From positions 1 through 64,000 of the forward strand of contig CAUJCT010000056.1 in the NCBI GenBank assembly GCA_963169345.1: DNA of 64,000 nt, written 5' to 3'. Below are positions 18,065-25,345 of this stretch, in pieces. How positions within the stretch are numbered: the stretch's first letter is position 1; every line of letters starts with the position of its first letter. Position numbers and translations under genes: made by a program. The DNA is from Bacteroidota bacterium (lineage in GTDB: Bacteria; Bacteroidota; Bacteroidia; NS11-12g; UBA955). Below the pieces are notes generated by a model. The model saw only the letters and a program-made list of their open reading frames with translations, was not told where the DNA came from and did no database searches.

Positions 18065-18147
18065 AACGTTTTGCGAAACGTTTTAACGTTAACATTAACG
18101 CTAAGAAAAACGTTTCTGAAACGTTTCGTGAAACGTTCCAGAACGTA
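18065..18147. repeat. Second iteron-like array, AACGTT palindromes
   Basis: Between the HTH gene and the DUF3987 gene. AACGTT occurs at 18065, 18077, 18085, 18109, 18120 and 18132, with variants at 18095 (TTAACG) and 18142 (AACGTA). Spacing is mostly 8-14 bases. It shares the AACGTTAA core with the array at 15206-15392, so one protein could bind both. Confidence 0.6.
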
Positions 18148-18160
18148 TTTTCAACCCAAT

Positions 18161-18403
18161 TTACCCTTGAAAGCCCCTTTCCTGAATTGATTGAATAACA
18201 GAAATGTGAATTCTAATCTGCCTGCCGACATTGGTTGTTTTAATCTGACCATTGTTGCGGTAACGATCGAAAGTGCTTCTGCTGATTCCCAGAATAGATT
18301 CTGTTTCTTTCACAGTGTACCATTCTTTTGTACCTGGAGCCATAACTGAATCGATTTTCTGTTCAATTCTTTTAAGCGCATTGAAGATTTCCTGATTTTC
18401 CAT
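18161..18403 (-). CDS. Helix-turn-helix excisionase-like protein
   Basis: 80 residues. After a helical N-terminus ('NALKRIEQKIDSV') comes a MerR-like/excisionase winged helix: 'EWYTVKETESILGISRSTFD' then 'YRNNGQIKTTNVGRQIRIHI'. This is the usual small HTH protein upstream of the DUF3987-primase pair in Bacteroidota elements; it is likely to act as excisionase or as an activator of the replication genes. It heads the leftward group and is divergent from the Xre regulator at 18546 across an 11-bp inverted repeat. Confidence 0.75.
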   Translation of the reverse strand: MENQEIFNALKRIEQKIDSVMAPGTKEWYTVKETESILGISRSTFDRYRNNGQIKTTNVGRQIRIHISVIQSIQERGFQG

Positions 18404-18462
18404 AAATTTTTAATAACTTTGCGTAAATATTTATAATGAATTAATGTTACTGCAAATTAAAT

Positions 18463-18495
18463 ATAGTTATTATTTTAAATTATCATAATAACTAT
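18463..18495. promoter_or_regulatory. 11-bp perfect inverted repeat between divergent regulators
   Basis: ATAGTTATTAT (18463-18473) and ATAATAACTAT (18485-18495), separated by 11 bases. It lies between the excisionase-like gene and the Xre gene, just upstream of the promoter of the latter. Probable operator for the Xre protein. Confidence 0.6.
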
Positions 18496-18497
18496 TT

Positions 18498-18526
18498 TTT
18501 GTAACCGAACAATTACATTATTTTTG
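18498..18526 (+). promoter_or_regulatory. Promoter of the element's Xre regulator
   Basis: TTTG at 18498-18501, 17-base spacer, TATTTTTG at 18519-18526 (TAnnTTTG). Start of transcription would be near 18533, 13 bases before the ATG at 18546. Confidence 0.5.
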
Positions 18527-18545
18527 TGGACAAGTAATAATTTTT

Positions 18546-19217
18546 ATGGACTTAAAAGAAAGAATATTAGACCTTTTGGAGAAAAGAAACCTAACAATAA
18601 AGCAGCTTGCAGAGAAAATTGGCATGTCTGAAACCGGGTTTCATTCTACGTTGAAAAATAATACATTCAAATTTGAAACCATTGTGAAAATATGTCAAAT
18701 TTTAGGTGTACATGTATCCTATTTTACTGACAAATTTGCTGGTGAGCCTATTAATTTTAACAATCCTATCAATGATATAGATGATGATATGTATGATCTT
18801 CCAAATCCGATTGATTCTTTATCCTATGAGAATTTCCTGAAGCAAATGACAATCTCATATGAATTAAATATAAAATCAGGTGGGCTTAAAATGACCCGAG
18901 CAATCGCTAATATACATGAGATATACCATTTTCTAGATGATTATTATAAGAAGTATTATCACAAATATGGAAAAGTAATGAATATGCATATTGAAAAGTC
19001 ACTTAAAGAAAATAAAAGTAAAACAGCCATTATGAAAGAACTACTTCCATTTTTAAATAAGCGACATAAAGACCCAATGATTAACCCTAAACCCATCTTT
19101 AAATTGGAAAAAGCAATGATTACTTTTTTTAAAGAAGTGAGTATAAATGTTCCTAAAGAAGATGAAGATTTACAGGAATCTATTCATGAGGTACAGGAAA
19201 TGCTAAATTTAAAATAG
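18546..19217 (+). CDS. Xre-family regulator, probable element repressor
   Basis: 223 residues. The N-terminal 65 residues are a Cro/C1-type HTH: 'ERILDLLEKRNLTIKQLAEK' followed by 'IGMSETGFHSTLKNN' and 'IVKICQILGVHVSYF'. The remaining 150 residues, largely helical and charged, are not recognised and could mediate oligomerisation or sense an inducer. It is the only rightward gene in this half of the element and diverges from the excisionase/DUF3987/primase group across the inverted repeat at 18463-18495, the classical layout of a lysogeny-type switch. Repressor function is inferred from HTH and layout. Confidence 0.75.
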   Translation: MDLKERILDLLEKRNLTIKQLAEKIGMSETGFHSTLKNNTFKFETIVKICQILGVHVSYFTDKFAGEPINFNNPINDIDDDMYDLPNPIDSLSYENFLKQMTISYELNIKSGGLKMTRAIANIHEIYHFLDDYYKKYYHKYGKVMNMHIEKSLKENKSKTAIMKELLPFLNKRHKDPMINPKPIFKLEKAMITFFKEVSINVPKEDEDLQESIHEVQEMLNLK

Positions 19218-19238
19218 TTTAATTGAGTCCGCATAAAT

Positions 19239-19466
19239 CTATTTAAATTCATTTTTATTTAAACCCTGCATTCTCACTGGGGCCAGTTCATGCCCGAACA
19301 TTAAAAGCAAATGATTCACCTTATCCATTTGAAGATTGGTTTTACCTTGCTCAACCTTCCTGATCACTGTTAAAGCAATACCTGATTTAATTGCGAACTG
19401 TTCTTGTGTAAGTCCAACCTCCTTGCGTTTTGCTTTTAGGAACTCAGATAAACTCTGGATTTTCAT
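19239..19466 (-). CDS. Orphan HipB-like HTH protein
   Basis: 75 residues, nearly all helix-turn-helix: 'LSEFLKAKRKEVGLTQEQFA' and 'SGIALTVIRKVEQGKTNLQ', ending with 'LLLMFGHELAPVRMQGLN', a C-terminus typical of HipB-like antitoxins. There is no hipA gene next to it; the next leftward gene (19618-19932) is upstream, and the gene downstream is on the other strand. Two 18-bp palindromes precede it, pointing to autoregulation. The hipA may have been lost, or the protein may regulate other element genes. Confidence 0.7.
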   Translation of the reverse strand: MKIQSLSEFLKAKRKEVGLTQEQFAIKSGIALTVIRKVEQGKTNLQMDKVNHLLLMFGHELAPVRMQGLNKNEFK

Positions 19467-19476
19467 TCTGCAAATT

Positions 19477-19534
19477 TATATGTTATTGCATATAAAATTG
19501 ACGTTTTAGCCATTTTTATATGTTTTTACGTATA
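19477..19534. promoter_or_regulatory. Twin 18-bp operators upstream of the HipB-like gene
   Basis: TATATG-N6-CATATA at 19477-19494 and TATATG-N6-CGTATA at 19517-19534, centres 40 bases apart (about four helical turns). Read leftward, a TAAATTTG -7-like motif (complement of 19471-19478) lies only five bases before the ATG at 19466, so the message could be leaderless. Confidence 0.5.
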
Positions 19535-19617
19535 ATATGAAATAGTTTAAACTTAATCTGACAGTAATGGATTATTATTGAATTGACTAAAAAACAAACA
19601 ATAACCCATTGTGCAGT

Positions 19618-19932
19618 TTATTCTAAACTTTTAATTTTTTCTTCAATTTTATCCAAGAAATCTCTTATTGCTGTATCAAAATACAACATTTTCGATAACT
19701 CATCCCAAGACTCCATTCCATACATATTTTCATTTTCTCCAAAATAAAGGTTATATATCTCAGGACTACTTTTTATATATTTTTTCACCAAGGATGATAT
19801 ACTATCCATTTCTCTTAAAGCCTCTTTTTGATTTTTAACTTTGCCATATTCATATTGTCTATAGTAATTATCATATTGATGGCGTTTATCCGATAAATAT
19901 TTAAATGTTTTTTCCCAATCTTGCTTACCCAT
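19618..19932 (-). CDS. Hypothetical protein, element cargo
   Basis: 104 residues, charged, rich in Tyr, Lys and Glu, mostly helical by eye, with no signal peptide, membrane segment or Cys motif. The start is 'MGKQDWEKTFKYLSDKRHQY' and the end 'DFLDKIEEKIKSLE'. I do not recognise the family. It stands alone with about 150-200 AT-rich bases on each side. A small helical cytosolic protein in a defence island could be an antitoxin, an immunity factor or a plain orphan. Confidence 0.5.
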   Translation of the reverse strand: MGKQDWEKTFKYLSDKRHQYDNYYRQYEYGKVKNQKEALREMDSISSLVKKYIKSSPEIYNLYFGENENMYGMESWDELSKMLYFDTAIRDFLDKIEEKIKSLE

Positions 19933-20129
19933 TTTACAAAATTCGTTAAAATAACAAAGACAACAAATAGGTCATAAGATTGGCATATTTTCTATATAAC
20001 TTTTTCAAGTTTAGCCTATTTACCTCCTATATATAATAATTTCATTATTATTAGGAATTCAGGAAGGACAATTTTCATAATTCAAAATTAAAAGTAAGCT
20101 GAATTCTAATTTGAATTTATAACTAATTG

Positions 20130-20666
20130 CTAATCTTCCAATTTGTTAGCAGTTTGAGTCAGGAATGAATTCCAAATTAAATTTTGCAATGTTTTAGTTT
20201 CATCCGGTTCAATATGAGTCATATATTCTTTAACCAATCTAAATTCATTCGGGCTACCATCAGACTGATATTTAAATACAATTTCATAATTCTTCTTTTG
20301 AAAATAAACAGCAAAATCATCTCTTAGTTCACCAATTCCAATTTGATCATTTGAAAGAATAAATGTAAAGTTTACTGCAATTGGTGGAGTAATATTTTCT
20401 AAATCACCTGAAAATCTCATGTAACTATTTATATCAGTAATCAAATGATCGTTTATTTGATCACATGTTATATTACATTGAACTGTCTGATGAAAAGTTT
20501 TTTCCTTTAGATAGGATAGAAATCCTAATATTACATCAAATCCTCTTGCAAATTCAGAAACAGCTTCAGTTGAAAATGTCGACGATTCAATTGGAGAAAT
20601 TTTTTGAGCAGCCTTTAATCTTAACTCATTAAACTTTCTTATTCCTTCTTCTTCAATATTTTCCAT
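20130..20666 (-). CDS. Hypothetical protein paired with a Fic gene
   Basis: 178 residues with no recognised domain. The N-terminal 60 residues look helical ('RKFNELRLKAAQKI', 'VSEFARGFDVILGFLSYL'); the middle is beta-rich ('PPIAVNFTFILSNDQIGIGE' and 'YEIVFKYQSDG'). No signal peptide. It begins five bases after the end of the Fic gene at 20672-21802 on the same strand, so the two are almost certainly co-transcribed. It may be the partner, target or antitoxin of that Fic protein, but nothing in the sequence proves it. Confidence 0.6.
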   Translation of the reverse strand: MENIEEEGIRKFNELRLKAAQKISPIESSTFSTEAVSEFARGFDVILGFLSYLKEKTFHQTVQCNITCDQINDHLITDINSYMRFSGDLENITPPIAVNFTFILSNDQIGIGELRDDFAVYFQKKNYEIVFKYQSDGSPNEFRLVKEYMTHIEPDETKTLQNLIWNSFLTQTANKLED

Positions 20667-20671
20667 ATCGC

Positions 20672-21802
20672 TTATGGTTTTATTGTAAGAGCATAATTTA
20701 TTGACTGGATTATTCCTTTTCCGATAAACACCGTAATTGGAATAATATCTCCTTTATCAGCACTCCGAATAGCTGTTAAATAATCTGGCCTATTCCTTAA
20801 ATCAGAAATAGGGGGAGGTATATTAAAACTCAATAAAATTAAGCTTGAAATCACTCTCGCAAGCCTTCCATTACCATCTAAAAATGGATGAATCTTAACT
20901 AGATTATAATGAAATATTGAACATATAAAAAGAGGGTGAAGCTTATTATTTGAGATTTCTAAATTGTACCAATTAATTAGAGAATTAAGTTCATACTCAA
21001 TGTCTGAAACTTTTGAAAATGAAGGATTTATTGTGCTTGAATTTTCTCCAATCACTACATTCTGTTCTCGAAAACTGCCTCCATTTTTAATTATTAGTCT
21101 GTGAATTTCTTTTAATAATTCAATGTTTAGATTTTTCTCAATAATAAATGTATCTACAAGTAACTTAGCAATTTTACTTTTTTCAAAAAGTAATTTATTA
21201 TTTTTTATTTTAATATTTTGATTAACTAACCCTGATAAAAGAATTGGTTTTGTTACGCCAATATTGAATTCATCTGAAAATTGTTCATTGTCAAGTGACC
21301 AATCTAACCTGAAATTGGGTATTAGTTTTAATAACTCCTGAATTGAATAGTTTAAATTATAAAATATTTTCTTTCCTCTATCCACTTCTATAATAATTTC
21401 ATCAATGGTGTTTGTTGAATTATATCCTGTTAAAATTTCAATACATTCATTCTCTAGTAAATTTAAATTTTTCAATTCAATTAAAATCTCCCAATTTTTA
21501 GATTCATGGTTATTAATAAAAATTGCTTCATCCTCAATAGAAAACAATTTATTTATTTCTAGGACAGGTTGTCTATGATACGGACTAATATAGGCCCCAA
21601 AAACAAATAATTCTTCAGAAGAAAATTGCACACTTTCATTATTATCCTTACAGGTAAATTTAATATGCAATTCTGCTCCAAATAATCTATTTGACCAATT
21701 GCCATCATCAGTAATAAAGACTATTTTATTAATATACAATAATGGTTTGACAATTCCTTTTTGTGTCCAATTTAGTGCGCTTGGCTCAAGTTTTATAATC
21801 AT
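20672..21802 (-). CDS. Fic-family protein with unknown N-terminal domain
   Basis: 376 residues. The Fic core is in the C-terminal third: 'HPFLDGNGRLARVISSLIL' near residue 304, matching HPFx(D/E)GNGRxxR, with the upstream 'GGSFREQNVVIGE' flap segment. Fic enzymes transfer AMP or related groups from nucleotides to protein hydroxyls. The N-terminal 180 residues are beta-rich and not recognised, and I see no (S/T)xxxE(G/N) inhibitory helix, so any inhibition may come in trans, possibly from the 178-residue protein encoded five bases downstream. All core catalytic residues are present. Confidence 0.85.
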   Translation of the reverse strand: MIIKLEPSALNWTQKGIVKPLLYINKIVFITDDGNWSNRLFGAELHIKFTCKDNNESVQFSSEELFVFGAYISPYHRQPVLEINKLFSIEDEAIFINNHESKNWEILIELKNLNLLENECIEILTGYNSTNTIDEIIIEVDRGKKIFYNLNYSIQELLKLIPNFRLDWSLDNEQFSDEFNIGVTKPILLSGLVNQNIKIKNNKLLFEKSKIAKLLVDTFIIEKNLNIELLKEIHRLIIKNGGSFREQNVVIGENSSTINPSFSKVSDIEYELNSLINWYNLEISNNKLHPLFICSIFHYNLVKIHPFLDGNGRLARVISSLILLSFNIPPPISDLRNRPDYLTAIRSADKGDIIPITVFIGKGIIQSINYALTIKP

Positions 21803-21900
21803 TACTAATTCGTTTTAATTTCTTAAATAATTCGTTAGATATATTTGAAAAGTTTAAAAGCAAAAATACTTTAAATATAACAATTTTAATTTTAACAATT

Positions 21901-21995
21901 CTAATCCACTTTCTTCAACTCCGCTTCCGTCATTTTATCCAATAAGTGCATCTAACTTCTTGAAGTATTATTATTAATGTTTCGTGCCCTTTATT
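21901..21995 (-). pseudogene. Remnant of a tyrosine integrase C-terminus
   Basis: Read leftward this non-coding stretch gives 'NNNTSRS*MHLLDKMTEAEL' then 'KKVD*'. The intact integrase at 23447-24634 ends 'INTTRSYIHLSEKMKEAEL' then 'KKVDWSY'. The in-frame TAG (21952-21954) falls exactly at the catalytic tyrosine. This is a decayed tail of a second, related integrase and shows that another element was once joined here. Confidence 0.75.
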
Positions 21996-22005
21996 ATCCC
22001 CTTCA

Positions 22006-23304
22006 TTAAACTTTGTTTTTTCTAAGTATTTCATTAAAATACTTTGATTTTATAAAGTTTTGCTTTTTCATATTTACTTGAATTATTTCTAAAAATCCCA
22101 TATCAACCAATGCCTTAAGATCTTGCCTTGCAGTAAAATTTGACACATTAAATCTGGATTCAATTTCTTTAATATTTAAAATTCTTTCTGAATCCTCATG
22201 CATTAATTTTAGGATTTGCGCCATTCTATCATTCACACCCGGTATTTTCATAAACTTAGCTGCTTGAAATACTTCTTTCTGTTTCCTTGAAATATATTCT
22301 TTCAAAGCTTCGAATGACTTTTCCATAGTCTTTATATGATAAGTTAAAAAATAGCTTAAATCATTTTCATCGATTTCTGTATACTGATACGCTCTTTCAT
22401 ATTGAGATTTAGTATCTTTAATTATCCTTGAAATTGATAAATACTCAGTTAACCAATAATTACATTTTAACATATACCAATAAAAAATAGCTCTAGCAGT
22501 TCTACCATTTCCATCTGTGAATGGATGTATCCAACCTATCATAAAGTGAATTATACATCCTTTAACTATTGGATGTATAAATTCCTCTCTATCATTATTA
22601 AAGAAATCACACAAATCCTCAATTAGTGTTGTTAATTCTGAGTAGTCTGGAGGCGTATGTACAATCTCACTATTTGTATGATTTACAACAAAAACCTCGT
22701 TATTATCTCTGAATTTGCCCTCTTCTGTCTTATCATCTAATGTATCTTTTGATATTAATTTATGAACTTCTAAAATTCTTTGAGGAGTAATTGCTTCATG
22801 TTTATGACTAACAATATGTTTCATTGTGATATAGTTATTCATTATCATTTGTTCAGACTTATTCCTTGGTTTTTTCTCTTGCTGAATCATTTCTTTAGCC
22901 TTCTTTCTGGTAGTATTTGCTCCTTCCATTTGACTACTAGAAATTGCTTCCTCCATTATAGAACTAATTATAAACTTAGTTTTATCTGTTTCCGCAATTC
23001 CTATATTACTTCCTAAAGTTCCTCCAATATGCATATCAAATAAATGCAATGCTCTTTGAATATAGTCGGTTATTATATACTTAAATTCATATTTTCCGAA
23101 TTTTACCTTTTTACTTCTGAGATATCTATGTAATTTTATTGCACTCCATAATTCCTCAGGTGTGCATTCTTTAGCTTTATATTTTATCTTATCCCAATAA
23201 AGATATTCATCTTGGATTTTTTTTAGTAGACCATCGCTTTGCAATCTTACCATTCTTGGTATGGTTTTTTCATCCTCAAAATATTTAGGCGCTTTTTCTA
23301 TCAT
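22006..23304 (-). CDS. Fic-family protein with Fic_N and winged-helix C-terminus
   Basis: 432 residues. An N-terminal Fic_N-type helical region carries 'SSSQMEGANTTRKKAKEMI', which contains the class II inhibitory pattern SxxxEG (about residues 124-129). The Fic motif is 'HPFTDGNGRTARAIFYWY' near residue 260. The C-terminal 80 residues form a winged helix ('RILNIKEIESRFNVSNFTAR' and 'QDLKALVDMGFLEI'). Class II Fic proteins are self-inhibited AMP-transferases; the HTH suggests a DNA-linked or autoregulatory role. It is a different subtype from the Fic protein at 20672. It is preceded by the integrase terminator at 23339-23373. Confidence 0.9.
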   Translation of the reverse strand: MIEKAPKYFEDEKTIPRMVRLQSDGLLKKIQDEYLYWDKIKYKAKECTPEELWSAIKLHRYLRSKKVKFGKYEFKYIITDYIQRALHLFDMHIGGTLGSNIGIAETDKTKFIISSIMEEAISSSQMEGANTTRKKAKEMIQQEKKPRNKSEQMIMNNYITMKHIVSHKHEAITPQRILEVHKLISKDTLDDKTEEGKFRDNNEVFVVNHTNSEIVHTPPDYSELTTLIEDLCDFFNNDREEFIHPIVKGCIIHFMIGWIHPFTDGNGRTARAIFYWYMLKCNYWLTEYLSISRIIKDTKSQYERAYQYTEIDENDLSYFLTYHIKTMEKSFEALKEYISRKQKEVFQAAKFMKIPGVNDRMAQILKLMHEDSERILNIKEIESRFNVSNFTARQDLKALVDMGFLEIIQVNMKKQNFIKSKYFNEILRKNKV

Positions 23305-23338
23305 TTAATTTAACATTCCTCTACTGCAACAATAAATA

Positions 23339-23373
23339 AAAAATGCGAGATTATTTCAAAATCTCGCATTTTT
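23339..23373 (-). terminator. Terminator after the integrase gene
   Basis: Fourteen-base perfect inverted repeat AAAAATGCGAGATT / AATCTCGCATTTTT with a seven-base loop. Because the stem ends in A/T runs on both sides it can work in both directions. It lies between the integrase stop and the Fic gene start. Confidence 0.85.
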
Positions 23374-23446
23374 GCGCATTTTTGTTAATAGCAATTATTG
23401 ATTAATGTCTGATTATCAGATATTTTTAAAATTTGAAGGGATTCAC

Positions 23447-24634
23447 TCAATAACTCCAATCTACCTTCTTTAATTCCGCTTCCTTCATTTTTTCAGACAA
23501 GTGAATATAACTCCTGGTCGTATTGATATCACTATGCTGCGCCATTTCCTGAAGCACAGGAATACTTACTTTGCCCACCATAAAAGTAATAAAAGTGTGT
23601 CGGGCAATATGTGAAGTTAATTTTTCATCTATATGAGCCATTTCTGCAAGCGTTTTCAAGTTTCTATTATAGGGCTGCAAACTCATTTTAAAAGGGCAGA
23701 TACTCAAAACATCTTTGTATTTGGCTATGATCATTTCCGGTTTGCTTAATCCAGCTTCATTTTTAAAGAATAAGGCAAGGTTCTCCTGTTTGTGCTTTTT
23801 GGTTTTTTGTGATACTAAATCCAAATAAATTCCATCCTTTTTAAATTTGACCGTCTTATCCGATATCTGTATGATGTCACTGAAGCGCAATCCGGTATAA
23901 ACTGAGAATAAAAACATATCTCTGGATCTGGCCAAACCCATATTACCGTCTTTAATCATTAACTCTTCTAATTTTCGGATATCATCTATGGTTAAGCAAT
24001 GCTTCTCGGTCTTTTTACCCTTCAGTTTAAAATCATCGTAGGGATTACTGTGTTTTTCCATCAATCCTTTGCGAATCGCTTCATTGATGGTTCTTCTGAG
24101 ATACTTGTGATACTTTACTATAGTATTAGCGTGCAATTTATGTCGAACAAAGTATCTGTTCAACGCCTCAACATTGGTATAATTTAAATCGGTGAAGTAT
24201 TTAATACCTTTAAAACTGATTAAATGGTTTAAGGCAGAACGGTAATTCTTTTTAGTGTTGGGCGTAAAACTCGGATTGTCCTTGAATTCGTTTTCAAAGA
24301 ATTCAAGAAAACTGGTATGCCCGGATTCGCTAGCTAAAAAAGTTCTATAAAAATCCAATGGAACTGTGATACCTTTTTGATACTGTTTGGTTTCATACTC
24401 CAGAAAATCGTCGGTCATTTTCTTTAATGCCTTATTCAATTCGAAGGCATTAGAATGTTTCTCTGTAATCAGTCTCTTTTTTTCGTTCCATTGATTAGGG
24501 AACACCTTAATGCCTGTAGAAACCCAAATTCTGTCACCTCCTTTGCGGTAACATTCAATTTGTAGTAATCCGGCTTTGGTAGCTGAGGCTAATTTTTTGC
24601 GGTCATAGATGAGTTTAAAATTTGCAATATTCAT
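23447..24634 (-). CDS. int: Tyrosine recombinase, element integrase
   Basis: 395 residues. N-terminal arm-binding region typical of Bacteroidota integrases ('ECYRKGGDRIWVSTGIKVFP' then 'NQWNEKKRLI'), a SAM-like core-binding domain (about 105-200) and the catalytic domain with Arg in 'YTGLRFSDI' (near 250), His-x-x-Arg in 'HIARHTF' (near 342-345), His in 'MAQHSDINTT' and the nucleophile in 'RSYIHL' (near 375). All five catalytic positions are present. It lies at the right edge of the element with repeated motifs (24640-24660, 24662-24673) directly upstream, so it most likely integrates and excises the 22.7-kb island. ATG at 24634. Confidence 0.95.
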   Translation of the reverse strand: MNIANFKLIYDRKKLASATKAGLLQIECYRKGGDRIWVSTGIKVFPNQWNEKKRLITEKHSNAFELNKALKKMTDDFLEYETKQYQKGITVPLDFYRTFLASESGHTSFLEFFENEFKDNPSFTPNTKKNYRSALNHLISFKGIKYFTDLNYTNVEALNRYFVRHKLHANTIVKYHKYLRRTINEAIRKGLMEKHSNPYDDFKLKGKKTEKHCLTIDDIRKLEELMIKDGNMGLARSRDMFLFSVYTGLRFSDIIQISDKTVKFKKDGIYLDLVSQKTKKHKQENLALFFKNEAGLSKPEMIIAKYKDVLSICPFKMSLQPYNRNLKTLAEMAHIDEKLTSHIARHTFITFMVGKVSIPVLQEMAQHSDINTTRSYIHLSEKMKEAELKKVDWSY

Positions 24635-24639
24635 AAAAG

Positions 24640-24660
24640 GGTATCAAACGGGTATCAAAA
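24640..24660 (+). repeat. Right copy of 21-bp putative integrase arm site
   Basis: Matches 2131-2151 at 19 of 21 bases, same orientation; the 12-mer TATGAATAATCA follows at 24662-24673. It lies immediately upstream of the integrase start, so integrase binding here could also autoregulate int. Confidence 0.55.
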
Positions 24661-24701
24661 ATATGAATAATCAAGCATATTTAAAAATAGTCAGGAAACA
24701 A

Positions 24702-24726
24702 AAAACCCCTGAAAATCAGGGGTTTT
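24702..24726. terminator. Strong hairpin inside the right end of the element
   Basis: Eleven-base perfect stem AAAACCCCTGA / TCAGGGGTTTT with an AAA loop, usable as a terminator in either direction. It sits between the integrase promoter region and the right core repeat and may insulate the element from the chromosome. Confidence 0.75.
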
Positions 24727-24749
24727 AAGTAATAATGATTAGTTATTTA

Positions 24750-24763
24750 GTAGTCCGTAGGGG
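24750..24763 (+). repeat. Right core direct repeat (putative attR)
   Basis: GTAGTCCGTAGGGG, identical to 2054-2067. The two bases after it (AA) extend the resemblance to the complement of a tRNA 3' end, then similarity stops. Confidence 0.6.
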
Positions 24764-24863
24764 AATAGGACTCCCAATGAAACACAAATACTTTTACTTC
24801 AATTAAACCGAAATATCAATAGACTTTTATTGAAACTATACTTAATTTTAATGGATAGCACTT

Positions 24864-25290
24864 AAAACTTTTTAAATGGAAACCGTATGTCTTGAATCAT
24901 TTTAATTCCTGATACCCTAGCAGGGTGATTTGGATTAAAAAAAATATTCTCCTCTTACCCTTATCCGATTTTTAAACCAAAAATCCAAGGGCTGTTTACT
25001 GAAACTACTCCTATTTTTTATATAAGATGGTAAAAACTTTTTAAATGGAAAATGTAAATCTTGAATTATTTTAATTCCTGATACCCTAGCAGGGTATTTT
25101 GGATTAAAAAAAATATTTTCCTCTTACCCTTATCCCATTTTTAAACGAAAAATCCAAGGGATGTTTACTGAAACTACTCCTATTTTTTATAGAAGATGGT
25201 AAAAACTTTTTAAATGGAATTTTTAAATCTTGAATTATTTTAATTCCAGACACTCTAGCAGGGTATTTTAAATTAAAAAAACTCTCCTCC
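24864..25290. repeat. 169-bp tandem repeat, two full copies and one partial
   Basis: Copies start at 24864, 25033 and 25202, each with AAAACTTTTTAAATGGA, exactly 169 bases apart. Each carries an inverted repeat ACCCTAGCAGGGT (24914-24926, 25083-25095; third copy ACTCTAGCAGGGT at 25252-25264). The third copy fades at about 25290. No open frame runs through it. The rest of 24764-25345 holds no recognised gene. A TATATTTG -7-like motif at 25304-25311 probably serves the gene at 25346. Confidence 0.85.
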
Positions 25291-25345
25291 CCTCCTCTTA
25301 TTGTATATTTGTTCTTAAAAATCTATACACCTGCCCCCCAAACTT

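Larger units (their letters stand above)
2054..24763. mobile_element. Integrated defence island with tyrosine integrase
   Basis: Element of about 22.7 kb. Both outer edges carry the same 14-bp core; just inside each lies a 21-bp motif (2131-2151; 24640-24660; 19 of 21 identical) and a 12-bp motif TATGAATAATCA (2185-2196; 24662-24673), all in direct orientation, as expected for core and arm sites of a tyrosine recombinase. The integrase sits at the right end reading inward. Contents: RES and Xre genes, type I RM plus Gabija plus putAbiC, a zinc-ribbon gene, primase-like and DUF3987 genes, an excisionase-like HTH, regulators and two Fic genes. No relaxase, coupling protein, capsid or terminase gene is visible, so it is neither an obvious conjugative element nor a complete prophage. 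It could be a phage-satellite-like or mobilisable island. Confidence 0.75.
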
